A stretch of DNA of 38,906 nt. Origin: Treponema sp. GTDB taxonomy: Bacteria > Spirochaetota > Spirochaetia > Treponematales > Breznakiellaceae. Shown here in pieces: positions 8,550 through 17,528 of this stretch. The stretch spans positions 1-38,906 of the forward strand of contig JAIRRJ010000094.1 in the NCBI GenBank assembly GCA_031256035.1. Reading direction: 5' to 3'. The translations under genes were made by a program, and so were the position numbers. How positions within the stretch are numbered: position 1 is the first letter of the stretch; each line of letters starts with the position of its first letter. The notes beneath the pieces were generated by a model, which had not been told where the DNA came from, searched no databases, and saw only the letters and a list, made by a program, of their open reading frames with translations.

Positions 8550-9548
8550 CTATGCCTGCCCGGCTGACCCCAGCACATTTTTGTTTTTATGCGCGTAGAG
8601 TTTCTTAAGCTCATCGCGCGCGGGACCCATGTATTTGCGGGGATCAAACTCATCCGGCTTTTCAAAGAAAACCTTGCGGATTGCCGCGGTCATGGCAAGG
8701 CGACCGTCTGAGTCGATGTTGATCTTGCAGACCGCGCTCTTTGCGGCTTTGCGAAGCTGCTCTTCAGGGATGCCGACAGAGTCGGTCAGTTTGCCGCCGA
8801 ACTTTTCGATAATCTGGACATATTCGATGGGTACGGATGAGGAGCCGTGCAATACAATCGGGAAGCCGGGGATCTGTTTTTCGATTTCTTCAAGGATGTC
8901 GAAACGCAGGGGAGGGGGGATGAGGATGCCGTTTGCGTCTCTGGTGCATTGGTCGGGTTTGAATTTGGTCCTGCCGTGGCTTGTGCCTATTGAAATGGCA
9001 AGAGAATCAACCTTGGTCTTGCTGACAAAATCGACAACTTCGGAAGGCTGGGTGTAATGGCTTTGTTCGGAAGAAACATCGTCTTCCACGCCGGCGAGGA
9101 CTCCCAGCTCTCCTTCTACCGAAACATAGTCTTTTTGGGAATGGGCGAACTCGCAGACCTTTTTTGTAAGGGCGACATTTTCTTCGTACGACAGGTGTGA
9201 GCCGTCTATCATCACTGATGAAAAGCCTGTTTCGATGCAATCCTTGCACAGCTCAAAACTGTCGCCGTGATCCAGGTGCAGTACGACGGGGATGTCATAC
9301 CCAAGCTCATGGGCGTATTCCACAGCTCCCCGCGCCATGTTCCGCAGGATGTTCTGATTTGCGTATTTGCGCGCTCCCGATGAAACCTGCAGGATTACCG
9401 GGGATTTGGTTTCCACGCAAGCCTGGATTATTGCCTGCATCTGCTCCATATTATTGAAATTGTACGCCGGAATTGCGTATCCCCCCGATACAGCTTTTTT
9501 AAAAATGTCCTTTGTATTTACAAGTCCCAACTCTCTATAACTGGTCAT
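8550..9548 (-). CDS. fba: Class II fructose-bisphosphate aldolase
   Basis: A 332-aa zinc-dependent aldolase that splits fructose 1,6-bisphosphate into dihydroxyacetone phosphate and glyceraldehyde 3-phosphate. Visible signatures are AIPAYNFNNMEQ, the zinc and substrate region VVLHLDHGDS, VMIDGSHLSYEENV, VEGELG, the phosphate-binding ISIGTSHG, and VLHGSSSVP. Length and motifs fit the spirochaete TP0662-type enzyme. GGAG lies 8 nt before the ATG. Its promoter overlaps that of the divergent gene at 9656. Its other glycolytic partners are about 9 kb away, at 18.2-21.4 kb. Confidence 0.97.
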   Translation of the reverse strand: MTSYRELGLVNTKDIFKKAVSGGYAIPAYNFNNMEQMQAIIQACVETKSPVILQVSSGARKYANQNILRNMARGAVEYAHELGYDIPVVLHLDHGDSFELCKDCIETGFSSVMIDGSHLSYEENVALTKKVCEFAHSQKDYVSVEGELGVLAGVEDDVSSEQSHYTQPSEVVDFVSKTKVDSLAISIGTSHGRTKFKPDQCTRDANGILIPPPLRFDILEEIEKQIPGFPIVLHGSSSVPIEYVQIIEKFGGKLTDSVGIPEEQLRKAAKSAVCKINIDSDGRLAMTAAIRKVFFEKPDEFDPRKYMGPARDELKKLYAHKNKNVLGSAGQA

Positions 9549-9592
9549 AATAATTTCTCCTTTTTTATGCCGTTTGCGGCAATGTTTCTTTA

Positions 9593-9621
9593 ATGTTATT
9601 ACTTACATACGACTTGGTCAA
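9593..9621 (-). promoter_or_regulatory. Candidate promoter for fba-GH18
   Basis: Minus strand: -35 TTGACC (9621-9616), 17-nt spacer, -10 TAACAT (9598-9593). Its -35 overlaps the -35 of the opposite promoter within TTGGTCAA, so the two promoters should compete. A small hairpin (GCCG-CAAA-CGGC) sits in the fba leader. Confidence 0.5.
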
Positions 9622-9642
9622 GTTCCGGATATATGGTATTAT
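9614..9642 (+). promoter_or_regulatory. Candidate promoter for the gene at 9656 (near-leaderless)
   Basis: -35 TTGGTC (9614-9619), 17-nt spacer, -10 TATTAT (9637-9642) preceded by TGG. The start site would be near 9649, only about 7 nt before the ATG. No Shine-Dalgarno is present. Confidence 0.5.
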
Positions 9643-9655
9643 TTAATTCATACAA

Positions 9656-10591
9656 ATGAAACTACGCCGTAAATCATTGGCAGTTGCCGCAGGTATCGTT
9701 CTTGCGCTGGGTATTCCTGTCTTAGTCCTGTTTTCCCGTTCTCCGGTGCTTATAATTACAGATTTTTCATTTATTTCGATATACGGTGAAAACAGAATCA
9801 GGCTGGAGGCGCTGCAATCGTCACTTGAACTGTTTCGTCCGGTAAAACCGGTTGTCATAGCCGATGAAGCGGGCGAAGACATACTTTTATTTGCCGTTAC
9901 GCAAGCCTCGTCCCGGCCGTATTGCGTGATTTTTCCCCTGCGGTTTGCCGGAACAGCTAAACTTTACCGTGAACAGCGTCCTGAAACCCCGGTTGTACTG
10001 CTGGAGGGCAGATTTCCGGTGGATACAGGCAATCCGGCTGCTTTTTCCATACCCGGTTATAATTCCGGCGATTATTATATCTACACCACAGATATAGACG
10101 CCGATTTTTACCTTGCAGGTGTTGCTGCCGCCGCTCTTGATGGGGATAAAAACGGGACAGTTGTTGTTTTTTGTGATTATCTCATTCAAAGAGAGGCAAG
10201 GGAAGCTCTTTTACGTGGATTAAATGCCCGGAATAAATACCTTGAAACACACTTTTTTAACTCGTTTTCCCAATATTCAGCCATTTCAGACCTGTCCTGT
10301 GTGATTTTAGCCGGTTCGGGGGCTGAGTATCTGGAAAAATCCTCTGAAATTCCGGTTATTTACTTTACATGGCTTGATCCGTCCCTTCTTCCGAACGATG
10401 TAACCCTCGTGTTTAACGATTCTCCCTGGGTTCAGGCAGTTCCGGCGGTCAGAATGGCAGCTGCCGGGACGACGAAGGGGCGGATACAATCAAAAATGAA
10501 GAATATTCCGGCTGGAAAAACCAGCAAGGATTATTCATTAACGCCTAAAGATTTCAGAACAAAATCGTTAAAAAGGCAGCAGATGATTTGA
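9656..10591 (+). CDS. Conserved treponemal membrane-anchored protein, periplasmic-binding-like
   Basis: A 311-aa protein. A basic N-terminus and one hydrophobic segment (residues about 7-28) serve as signal anchor or signal peptide. The rest has alternating beta/alpha blocks ending in hydrophobic strands (PVVLLEGRF, GTVVVFCDYL, LSCVILAGSG, IPVIYFTW), similar to a type I periplasmic-binding (BMP-like) fold. The C-terminal 45 residues are strongly basic. Position directly before two flaA genes matches the treponemal gene order with TP0665, so it may serve the periplasmic flagella, but that is inference from neighbourhood. Its end overlaps the -35 of the flaA promoter. Confidence 0.72.
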   Translation: MKLRRKSLAVAAGIVLALGIPVLVLFSRSPVLIITDFSFISIYGENRIRLEALQSSLELFRPVKPVVIADEAGEDILLFAVTQASSRPYCVIFPLRFAGTAKLYREQRPETPVVLLEGRFPVDTGNPAAFSIPGYNSGDYYIYTTDIDADFYLAGVAAAALDGDKNGTVVVFCDYLIQREAREALLRGLNARNKYLETHFFNSFSQYSAISDLSCVILAGSGAEYLEKSSEIPVIYFTWLDPSLLPNDVTLVFNDSPWVQAVPAVRMAAAGTTKGRIQSKMKNIPAGKTSKDYSLTPKDFRTKSLKRQQMI

Positions 10592-10616
10592 CAAAGACCG
10601 AAGAAATAAATATAAT
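10588..10616 (+). promoter_or_regulatory. Exact-consensus sigma-70 promoter for the flaA operon
   Basis: TTGACA (10588-10593), 17-nt spacer, TATAAT (10611-10616): both hexamers and the spacing match the sigma-70 consensus. Transcription would start near 10623, followed by AAAAGGAG (10634-10641) and the ATG at 10648. The -35 lies across the stop codon of the preceding gene. Confidence 0.8.
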
Positions 10617-10647
10617 TGAAAGCAAGGATTTTCAAAAGGAGTAAGGA

Positions 10648-11391
10648 ATGAAACACGGTAGTTTCAAAATTATCTGCCTTATTGTTTGGGCGTGTATAAC
10701 GGTTCTTTCTGGTTATGGTGATGAGATTACCAATAACTTTGAAACAAAAATTCTGGAATCATTTGACGGGGATTCCGGGTATACATGGAAAGTAGAAGCC
10801 AGTAAATTTGCCACCAAATCAGGCGATACAAAATACCCGCTGCTTACCTATGTGGAAGCTTGGCCGATTGCCGCTTTCGGGAACAACCGGGGCGAAAATG
10901 CCCGGGATATAAAGAGCCTGGGTTTACATGGCAAGTTCGATCGCAGGGGGTACAACTGGATTGATTTATATCCTGTCAACCCGGACGATTCCGATGGTAA
11001 CCCCGCTGAAATACGTATTCCGGGCAGGGTGCGCAATCTTGACCTGTGGGTATGGGGTTCAAATCTCAATTACTATATAGAGGTATTTTTACGCGATTAT
11101 CAGGGCGTAATTCATACTCTCAGGTTAGGTGAAATCGGATATACCGGCTGGAGGAATCTCAGGGTAAATATTCCCGGTTCAATTCCGCAGTCAAAGCGGA
11201 TATTGCCCGCATACGCCGGTTTAACATTTGTAAAATTCCGTATCTGGACCCAGCCGGCTGAAAGAGTCGATAATTTCTTTATCTACTTTAAACAGTTAAA
11301 GGTGCTGACAGACGTGTTTGAAAGCCTGTACGACGGTAACGATTTGGCCGATCCCCAGAATGTAGATAAGATCTGGGCAAACAGTAATTAA
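10648..11391 (+). CDS. flaA: Flagellar filament outer-layer protein, FlaA family
   Basis: A 247-aa exported protein with a signal peptide ending around GYG/DEI. FlaA proteins form the sheath around the periplasmic flagellar filament core of spirochaetes. The hallmark pattern is visible: FDRRGYNWIDLYPV, RNLDLWVWGSNLNYYIEVFLRDYQG, YTGWRNLRVNIP, FVKFRIWTQPAERVDNFFIYFKQLKVLTDVF. It lies behind a consensus promoter with AAAAGGAG 6 nt before the ATG, and 11 nt before a second flaA-family gene. It is the more divergent of the two; which corresponds to TP0664 or TP0663 was not established. Confidence 0.92.
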   Translation: MKHGSFKIICLIVWACITVLSGYGDEITNNFETKILESFDGDSGYTWKVEASKFATKSGDTKYPLLTYVEAWPIAAFGNNRGENARDIKSLGLHGKFDRRGYNWIDLYPVNPDDSDGNPAEIRIPGRVRNLDLWVWGSNLNYYIEVFLRDYQGVIHTLRLGEIGYTGWRNLRVNIPGSIPQSKRILPAYAGLTFVKFRIWTQPAERVDNFFIYFKQLKVLTDVFESLYDGNDLADPQNVDKIWANSN

Positions 11392-11402
11392 GGAGTGTCA
11401 AA

Positions 11403-12122
11403 ATGAAGAAATTAATGCTTATAGTGTTGTTCCTTCTTATTACCGGGTTGGTTTTTGCCCAGGTAGGCGTAGGAGAACCTGATCCGGAAAGGCTGGGGAT
11501 TGAATCCGCTCAGCAACAGTTGAAAGAAGTATCCGTTGATAAGTTCGAACATGATGGTTTTTGGCGTACAACCATGTCTTCAGACGAGGGTTATACCACA
11601 TGCAGGCTATTCGTGGGCAGCCCTGCCGACAAGGAGCCAATTCCTGATGAGGAAGGGTTGGACATTCCAGATAAATATGTACTTGGCGTAAGAGTTGATT
11701 TTCTTCGCCGTGGATATAACAGTATTACCGTTTATCCTACCCGTCCCATTCCGATAGAGGGAATAACCAAGACTGTTTCCGTGTGGGTTGCCGGCCGTAA
11801 TTTTAACCACGATTTAAAATTGTTGATCCAGGACTTTTTCGGAAGAAACTATGAATTCCACGTAGGAAAACTCAATTTTATGGGTTGGAAAAGATTGACC
11901 GTAGCCATTCCTCCCCAGGCGGAAGACGGCTTTAGCGGCGTTGTTCAGCGGAATTACCATTACAACAACCAGATGGGCATCAAGATCATGGGTTTCCGGA
12001 TTGACTGCGACCCGCTTGAAGCCTACGGCAATTACTATGTTTATTTTGATGACTTAAGAGCGGTTACCGATCTCTTTGCAGAGAACAACCGCGATGCTGA
12101 CGATATGGCTGACGGCTGGTAA
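11403..12122 (+). CDS. flaA: Flagellar filament outer-layer protein, FlaA family (second copy)
   Basis: A 239-aa protein with signal peptide (LMLIVLFLLITGLVFAQ). It shows the full FlaA pattern: DGFWRTTMSSDEG, FLRRGYNSITVYP, KTVSVWVAGRNFNHDLKLLIQD, FMGWKRLTVAIP, GFRIDCDPLEAYGNYYVYFDDLRAVTDLF. It aligns block for block with the preceding gene, so the pair arose by duplication. AAGGAG lies upstream of the ATG. A strong intrinsic terminator begins 8 nt after the stop. It is expected to be an abundant periplasmic sheath protein. Confidence 0.95.
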   Translation: MKKLMLIVLFLLITGLVFAQVGVGEPDPERLGIESAQQQLKEVSVDKFEHDGFWRTTMSSDEGYTTCRLFVGSPADKEPIPDEEGLDIPDKYVLGVRVDFLRRGYNSITVYPTRPIPIEGITKTVSVWVAGRNFNHDLKLLIQDFFGRNYEFHVGKLNFMGWKRLTVAIPPQAEDGFSGVVQRNYHYNNQMGIKIMGFRIDCDPLEAYGNYYVYFDDLRAVTDLFAENNRDADDMADGW

Positions 12123-12129
12123 AAGTAAA

Positions 12130-12159
12130 AAGGCTGCCAATAAGGGCAGCCTTTTTTTT
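12130..12159 (+). terminator. Intrinsic terminator of the flaA operon
   Basis: Stem AAGGCTGCC (12130-12138) with GGCAGCCTT (12145-12153), 6-nt loop, followed by a T run to 12159. The ptsI start codon begins at 12163, only 3 nt after the T run. Confidence 0.9.
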
Positions 12160-12162
12160 AAC

Positions 12163-13863
12163 ATGGTTTTAAGAGGAATCGGCGCTGCTCCAGGATTTGC
12201 AGCGGGTAAAATACACATACACAAAAAAACCTGCATTGAACCAATAGAAAGGATTGATCCGGGGGGAGAGGAACGGCAGCTTGAAAAATATCAGCTAATA
12301 AAAAAACAAGCCAAAGAAAAACTTGAAAAAATAATGCTGTCCATGGAAAAGCATGATCCTGAAAAAGCGAAAATTTTCGCAGTCCATCAGGATATTGCAG
12401 ATGACATAATAATCAATGAAGAAATAACAGACAAAATAAAGAACGAACATTGGGCGGGAGATTGGGCAATTTATCAGGTTTATGAAACCTGTCTTTCCAT
12501 GGTGCGTAAAGCGCCGGATCCGCTTATCGCGCAGCGCGCCGCTGACTTTGAAGATGTCCGCTCTCTGCTTTTAAGGCTTTGGCAGGGAATAGAGGACGAA
12601 GGGTTATCATTAACTGAACCTGTAATTATTGCCGCGTGCGATCTTTTGCCTTCTGATACCGCGGCTCTGGATAAAAACAAGGTATTGGCGCTTCTAACCG
12701 AGACGGGCGGGGTAACTTCACATTCGGCGATTATTGCCAAGAGTTACGGGATTCCGGCAATTTTGGGCATACAGGGACTTTTGAACGCGGTAAAGCAGGA
12801 GCAATTTGCCGCGGTTGACTCAAACGCAGGCACCGTAATCCTTGATCCTGATAAAGCAACAATTGAGGATTACAATAAAAAAACAGCCGTCTTTATTCTG
12901 GAAAGGATGGAAGCTGACACATTCCTTTCAGGGGAAGCGTATACAGCCTGCAAGGAAAGAATTGAGGTAGGCTTGAATATAGCCAATGCATCTGACGATG
13001 AATTGGCGGCTTCGCCCTATGTTGATTCTGTAGGTCTTTTCAGGACTGAATTTCTTTACATGGGCGCAAAAGCTCTGCCGGCGGAAGATGAACAATTTGC
13101 TGTTTACCGGAAGGTTCTTGAACATTTCGGACAGCGGCCTGTAACCCTTCGCACTCTTGATATTGGAGGAGATAAACCCCTTTCCTATTTGAACCTTTCC
13201 CATGAAGATAATCCCTTTTTGGGAAACCGCGCTTTACGTTTTTGTTTCAGTCATCCTGAAATTTTCAAGACACAAATAAGGGCGTGTTTGCGCGCTTCCG
13301 TTTACGGAAATCTGCAAATCATGCTGCCAATGGTTTCTTCTCTTGATGATATTCACATGGCAAAGGAGTTTATCCGAACCGTAATTAATGATATGAAAAA
13401 GGAAAGCTTAAAGGTTGGGGAAATAAAGACCGGTATTATGATAGAGATTCCTTCCATCGCGTTTTTGGCGGATCATGCTGCAAGGGAAGTTGATTTTGCA
13501 AGTATCGGTTCAAATGATCTATGCCAATACCTCTGCGCGGCGGATCGAATGAACAGCGCCGTTGCTCCTTATTACCAAAGTTATCACCCCGCCATGTTCA
13601 GGCTTATAAAAGAGACAGCCGCAGCCTTTAACAATGCCGGAAAGCCGCTTTCAATCTGTGGCGAACTGGGCGCCGATCCTCTCGCAATACCTGTTCTCAT
13701 CGGCCTTGGAATGAGAAAATTCAGCATGGCAGCCGCTTCTGTGGCGGCGGTCAAGCGCGCCATAGCGTCAAGTACAGTGAAAAACGCTGAAAAAATGGCC
13801 GCGAAGGTTCTTGAATTGACAACTGCCGCCGAAGTGAAGAATTATCTTTCTAAAAATATTTGA
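12163..13863 (+). CDS. ptsI: Phosphoenolpyruvate-protein phosphotransferase (PTS enzyme I)
   Basis: A 566-aa enzyme I, close to the usual 570-575 aa. It takes phosphate from PEP onto its active-site histidine and passes it to HPr. The active-site stretch is GGVTSHSAI with His187. C-terminal PEP-binding motifs include LFRTEFLYM, RTLDIGGDKP, LGNRALRFC, GIMIEIPS, FASIGSNDL and CGELGAD with Cys499. The frame is open upstream to 12076, but family proteins start at the M of MVLRGIGAAPG, so ATG 12163 is chosen. This start lies 3 nt after the flaA terminator and has no Shine-Dalgarno, so expression depends on read-through or a promoter inside flaA. Treponemes often have a regulatory rather than sugar-transporting PTS. 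Confidence 0.96.
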   Translation: MVLRGIGAAPGFAAGKIHIHKKTCIEPIERIDPGGEERQLEKYQLIKKQAKEKLEKIMLSMEKHDPEKAKIFAVHQDIADDIIINEEITDKIKNEHWAGDWAIYQVYETCLSMVRKAPDPLIAQRAADFEDVRSLLLRLWQGIEDEGLSLTEPVIIAACDLLPSDTAALDKNKVLALLTETGGVTSHSAIIAKSYGIPAILGIQGLLNAVKQEQFAAVDSNAGTVILDPDKATIEDYNKKTAVFILERMEADTFLSGEAYTACKERIEVGLNIANASDDELAASPYVDSVGLFRTEFLYMGAKALPAEDEQFAVYRKVLEHFGQRPVTLRTLDIGGDKPLSYLNLSHEDNPFLGNRALRFCFSHPEIFKTQIRACLRASVYGNLQIMLPMVSSLDDIHMAKEFIRTVINDMKKESLKVGEIKTGIMIEIPSIAFLADHAAREVDFASIGSNDLCQYLCAADRMNSAVAPYYQSYHPAMFRLIKETAAAFNNAGKPLSICGELGADPLAIPVLIGLGMRKFSMAAASVAAVKRAIASSTVKNAEKMAAKVLELTTAAEVKNYLSKNI

Positions 13864-13987
13864 GACAATTCTAATTTTTAGCCGTACAGTATCAGACCTT
13901 TCGCACTATTGCCATTATTTTTGAAATAAAGCATAATGTCCTAAAACCGGGGGGGCTGGGCATGGGAAACATGCTCTTTGAGTTTTA

Positions 13988-15721
13988 ATGCAGCAATTAA
14001 AATGGATTTGGGACTATTTGAAGGGAAGGCGCGCCTTCTTTATCATCGGGCTTGCCCTTACGGGTATCACAGCCGGAATGCGCGTTATAAATCCCATGCT
14101 TGCCCGCAGAATCATCGATGATGTTATAGTCCCGCGCAATGTTGCCCCTCTCATTTCCCTCCTCGTTGCAATGATGATTGTCCAGCTTGTAAGGCTTGGC
14201 CTTCGTTACCTCATGGTCATCATGATGGAACAGTCCAGCACCAATGTAATGACCGACATCCGCAGCGATATGTATAAAACGGTTCAATGGCAGGATTACC
14301 GTTTCCTCGGACGCTTCCCCACCGGAAACCTGATGACCAGAATGACTCAAGACCTTGACATGGTGCGGCATACCGTAGCCTGGGTATCCTGGCAGTTTGT
14401 AGATGCCGCCGTGCTGTTTATTTCGGTCTTCACGTTCTACCTTGTTATTAACTGGCAGCTTGCCCTGTGCCTGATTGCCGTAACCCCCTTCATCCTCTAC
14501 ATCAGCCGCAGGTTTATGAAACGGCTGCGCCCGCGCTTTAAGCTGCTGCGGCAAAAACTCACCGAGCTTGGGACTGTGGTTACAGAAAACATTGGCGGCA
14601 ACCGCGTAGTGAAAGCTTTTGCCCGCGAAGAGTACGAAAAAGATCATTTTGAAAAGTTCAATGCCGAGTTTCGGGACACAAGCTGCGGCAACGCGCTCAT
14701 TGTCGCAAAGTACCAGCCCCTTCTGGAAACTGCAAGCCAGTCCCTCATCGTCGTAACGATGGTTGTGGGAGGTTTTTTTCTAATCAAGGGATGGATGACA
14801 AGCGGCGAGTATATGGCGTTTTCTTCGCTCACCTGGGCTTTGGCGCAGCCAATGTGGATGCTGGGGCCGCTGCTTGCCGACTGGGAACGTTTTTCGGTAG
14901 CCGTAAAAATGATTCAAGAGGTGAATGAGGCCCCCAAGGGAATAAGCGATTTGGAAGATGCGGCTGAAATAACTCAGCGCCCGGCAGGGGTCATCGAATT
15001 TAAGGATGTCAATTTTTCCATAAACGGAAAAAGCATTCTGGAAAATATCAGCTTTACAGCCGCAGCGGGATCGACAATCGGGATACTAGGCAGCACAGGC
15101 TCAGGAAAAACTTCCCTTGTAAATATTCTCACCCGTTTTTACGAACCGGATTCGGGAGAAATAACGCTTGACGGAAAAGACATCAGGCGTTATACGCTAT
15201 CATCCCTAAGGCGGCACATCGGGCTTGCGATGCAGGATGTATTTCTTTTTTCAGACTCGGTAAAAGGGAACATCACTTACGGCAGGCCGGAACTTGATGA
15301 AGAGACGGTTCAAAGACGCGCAGTTCAGGCGGATACTGACAGTTTTGTAAAAGAAATGGGCGAAGGCTATGAAACACTGGTCGGCGAACGCGGCGTGGGG
15401 CTTTCCGGCGGGCAGAGGCAGAGGATCGCCCTTGCCCGCGCGCTTGCGATAGAACCTGCCGTCCTTGTTCTGGACGATACAACCTCGGCAGTGGACAGCG
15501 AAACAGAGCGGTACATTCAGGAACAATTAAAAAACCTTGATTTCCCATGCACAAAGATCATCATCGCCCAGAGGATTTCATCATTCAGGGGGGCTGACCT
15601 GATCCTCGTGATGGACAGAGGGCGCATTATCGAACGGGGAGCGCACAGCGAACTTCTGAGCCTGCGCGGGTTTTATCACAATATCTGGTCATTGCAGAAC
15701 AACGCCGGAACGGGGGAATGA
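13988..15721 (+). CDS. ABC exporter half-transporter with degenerate ATP site (MdlB/MsbA type)
   Basis: A 577-aa protein: about six membrane segments (1-300) followed by an ATPase domain. Walker A is GSTGSGKT (368-375) and the signature is canonical LSGGQ (472-476). The Walker B reads VLVLDD, with Asp497 in place of the catalytic Glu, and the H-loop His is Gln528 (IIIAQR). The next gene has the complementary defects, so the two form a heterodimer with one consensus and one degenerate ATP site, as in TM287/288, BmrCD or TmrAB. The stop overlaps the next start. There is a 124-nt gap after ptsI and no clear ribosome-binding site. The substrate is unknown (drug or lipid export in relatives). Confidence 0.93.
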   Translation: MQQLKWIWDYLKGRRAFFIIGLALTGITAGMRVINPMLARRIIDDVIVPRNVAPLISLLVAMMIVQLVRLGLRYLMVIMMEQSSTNVMTDIRSDMYKTVQWQDYRFLGRFPTGNLMTRMTQDLDMVRHTVAWVSWQFVDAAVLFISVFTFYLVINWQLALCLIAVTPFILYISRRFMKRLRPRFKLLRQKLTELGTVVTENIGGNRVVKAFAREEYEKDHFEKFNAEFRDTSCGNALIVAKYQPLLETASQSLIVVTMVVGGFFLIKGWMTSGEYMAFSSLTWALAQPMWMLGPLLADWERFSVAVKMIQEVNEAPKGISDLEDAAEITQRPAGVIEFKDVNFSINGKSILENISFTAAAGSTIGILGSTGSGKTSLVNILTRFYEPDSGEITLDGKDIRRYTLSSLRRHIGLAMQDVFLFSDSVKGNITYGRPELDEETVQRRAVQADTDSFVKEMGEGYETLVGERGVGLSGGQRQRIALARALAIEPAVLVLDDTTSAVDSETERYIQEQLKNLDFPCTKIIIAQRISSFRGADLILVMDRGRIIERGAHSELLSLRGFYHNIWSLQNNAGTGE

Positions 15722-17526
15722 TGGCTTTCAGGAAAAAACGGGTACAGCAAACTGCCAAAGAACGCAACAGGTACGATGTTGACGAATACCTGGATGAGAA
15801 GGTCAGCCTCTTCAATGTCAAGCGCTGCCTAGGCTATATCATAAAAGCACAGGGGCACTTAAAACTTTCTCTTTTATTCAGCGTTTTGGGAAGCCTTGCA
15901 AGCCTTGCCGGGCCTCTCTTTATCCAGCAGGCGCTGGATGTTGCGGTTCCGAATAAGGATATCAAGCTGCTCCTTTTGATGGCTGTTTTTCTTACCGCAT
16001 CAATTGTCGCAAGCATCGCATTGGGGGCTGTCCGCAACATACTCGTAGCGAGGGCGGGGGCGGGAATAATCCACAATATACGCTATGATCTCTTTTCACA
16101 CCTGCAAAAACTGGCGTTCAGTTTTTACGACAGCCGTCCGCACGGAAAAATATTTGTTCGCGTAGTGCCTTATGTGAACAGCGTTTCTGACGCCCTGTCC
16201 AACGGCATTATAAACTTTGTGATCGAAGTGTTAAACATCTTTTTTATCATCGCCTTTATGTTCAAGGTAAGCCCGCAGCTTGCGACCATCTCCCTGTTGG
16301 GGCTGCCGCTGTTTGCAATCTTTATCTGGACAATCAAACCAGCGCAGAGGCGGGCATGGCAGATGGTTTCAAACAAGGGAGCCAACCTTAACGCCTATGT
16401 TCAGGAATCCATTGACGGGATCAGGGTAACGCAGGCCTTTGACAGGCAGAAAAAGAATCAGGGCATCATGGACGGCCTAGCGGAAGAGCGCAATCATGAA
16501 TGGATGAGAGCGCAGTATATTTCAAACACCGTATGGTTTTCGACAGAAACAATCAGTCAGGCGGTATTTTCATTTGTGTATATCATGGGCGCATACTGGA
16601 TGAACCCAATGGCAAGTTTCGGAATGTTGCTTGTTATGGGCAATTACGCATGGCGTTTCTGGCAGCCAATTATAAACCTTGCGAACATTTACAACACATT
16701 TGTTACCGCGATGGCGTACCTTGACAGGATTTTTGACACTATCGCCGAGCCTGTAACAATAGAAGACATACCCAATGCGGTGGAATTTCCCTTTGTGCGC
16801 GGGCATGTTGAGTTTAAGGACGTTAGTTTCAGTTATGACGGGGTGCGCAAGGTACTGAACAACGTTACATTTGACGGTCATCCCGGCGAAAGCATCGCCA
16901 TTGTCGGTCCCACAGGCGCGGGTAAAACTACGATAGTGAATCTTCTGTCGCGGTTCTATAACATCGTAGAAGGTCAGGTTTTAATCGACGGCCAGGACAT
17001 AATGAAGGTAACTCTGCGTTCCCTGCGCAGCCAGATGGGGATCATGCTGCAGGACAGCTTCCTCTTTACCGGCACCATCGCCGACAATATCCGTTACGGG
17101 AAACTTGACGCAACAGACGAAGAAATCCGCGCCGCCGCACAATTGATAGGCGCGCACAATTTTATCGAAAAACTGCCGCAGGGCTATGACACCCCCATCA
17201 CAGAACGCGGCGGCGGCATTTCTCAGGGCGAGAGGCAGCTTCTCGCTTTTACCCGTACCCTCATTTCCAATCCGCGAATACTCATACTTGATGAAGCCAC
17301 AAGCAGCATTGACACCGGAACGGAACAGTTGGTTCAGGCGGGCATCCATACACTGATGAAAGGCCGCACGTCTTTTATCATCGCGCACCGCCTTTCAACG
17401 ATTAGGGACTGTACGCGGATAATGTACATCAATGACGGGCAGATTACAGAAGTCGGCACTCACGATGAATTAATGGCAATGAAAGGACGGTATTATGAAC
17501 TGTGCCTCACGCAATATGCTCAATGA
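15721..17526 (+). CDS. ABC exporter half-transporter, catalytically intact subunit
   Basis: A 601-aa partner of the preceding protein. It has an N-terminal cytoplasmic stretch (about 1-40), a six-helix exporter domain and an ATPase domain. Walker A is GPTGAGKT (396-403), Walker B LILDE with catalytic Glu525, and the switch His556 (IIAHRLS) is present. The signature is degenerate, ISQGE (500-504) instead of LSGGQ. Its intact Walker A/B pairs with the LSGGQ of the partner to make the single competent site. GGGGG precedes two successive ATGs (15718 and 15721); the second has better spacing and overlaps the preceding TGA by one base. It ends 2 nt from the convergent membrane-protein gene. Confidence 0.94.
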   Translation: MAFRKKRVQQTAKERNRYDVDEYLDEKVSLFNVKRCLGYIIKAQGHLKLSLLFSVLGSLASLAGPLFIQQALDVAVPNKDIKLLLLMAVFLTASIVASIALGAVRNILVARAGAGIIHNIRYDLFSHLQKLAFSFYDSRPHGKIFVRVVPYVNSVSDALSNGIINFVIEVLNIFFIIAFMFKVSPQLATISLLGLPLFAIFIWTIKPAQRRAWQMVSNKGANLNAYVQESIDGIRVTQAFDRQKKNQGIMDGLAEERNHEWMRAQYISNTVWFSTETISQAVFSFVYIMGAYWMNPMASFGMLLVMGNYAWRFWQPIINLANIYNTFVTAMAYLDRIFDTIAEPVTIEDIPNAVEFPFVRGHVEFKDVSFSYDGVRKVLNNVTFDGHPGESIAIVGPTGAGKTTIVNLLSRFYNIVEGQVLIDGQDIMKVTLRSLRSQMGIMLQDSFLFTGTIADNIRYGKLDATDEEIRAAAQLIGAHNFIEKLPQGYDTPITERGGGISQGERQLLAFTRTLISNPRILILDEATSSIDTGTEQLVQAGIHTLMKGRTSFIIAHRLSTIRDCTRIMYINDGQITEVGTHDELMAMKGRYYELCLTQYAQ

Positions 17527-17528
17527 GT

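Noticed and set aside
12076..12162. Longer ptsI beginning inside flaA
   Set aside because: The additional residues would be translated through the terminator hairpin and do not resemble enzyme I N-termini.
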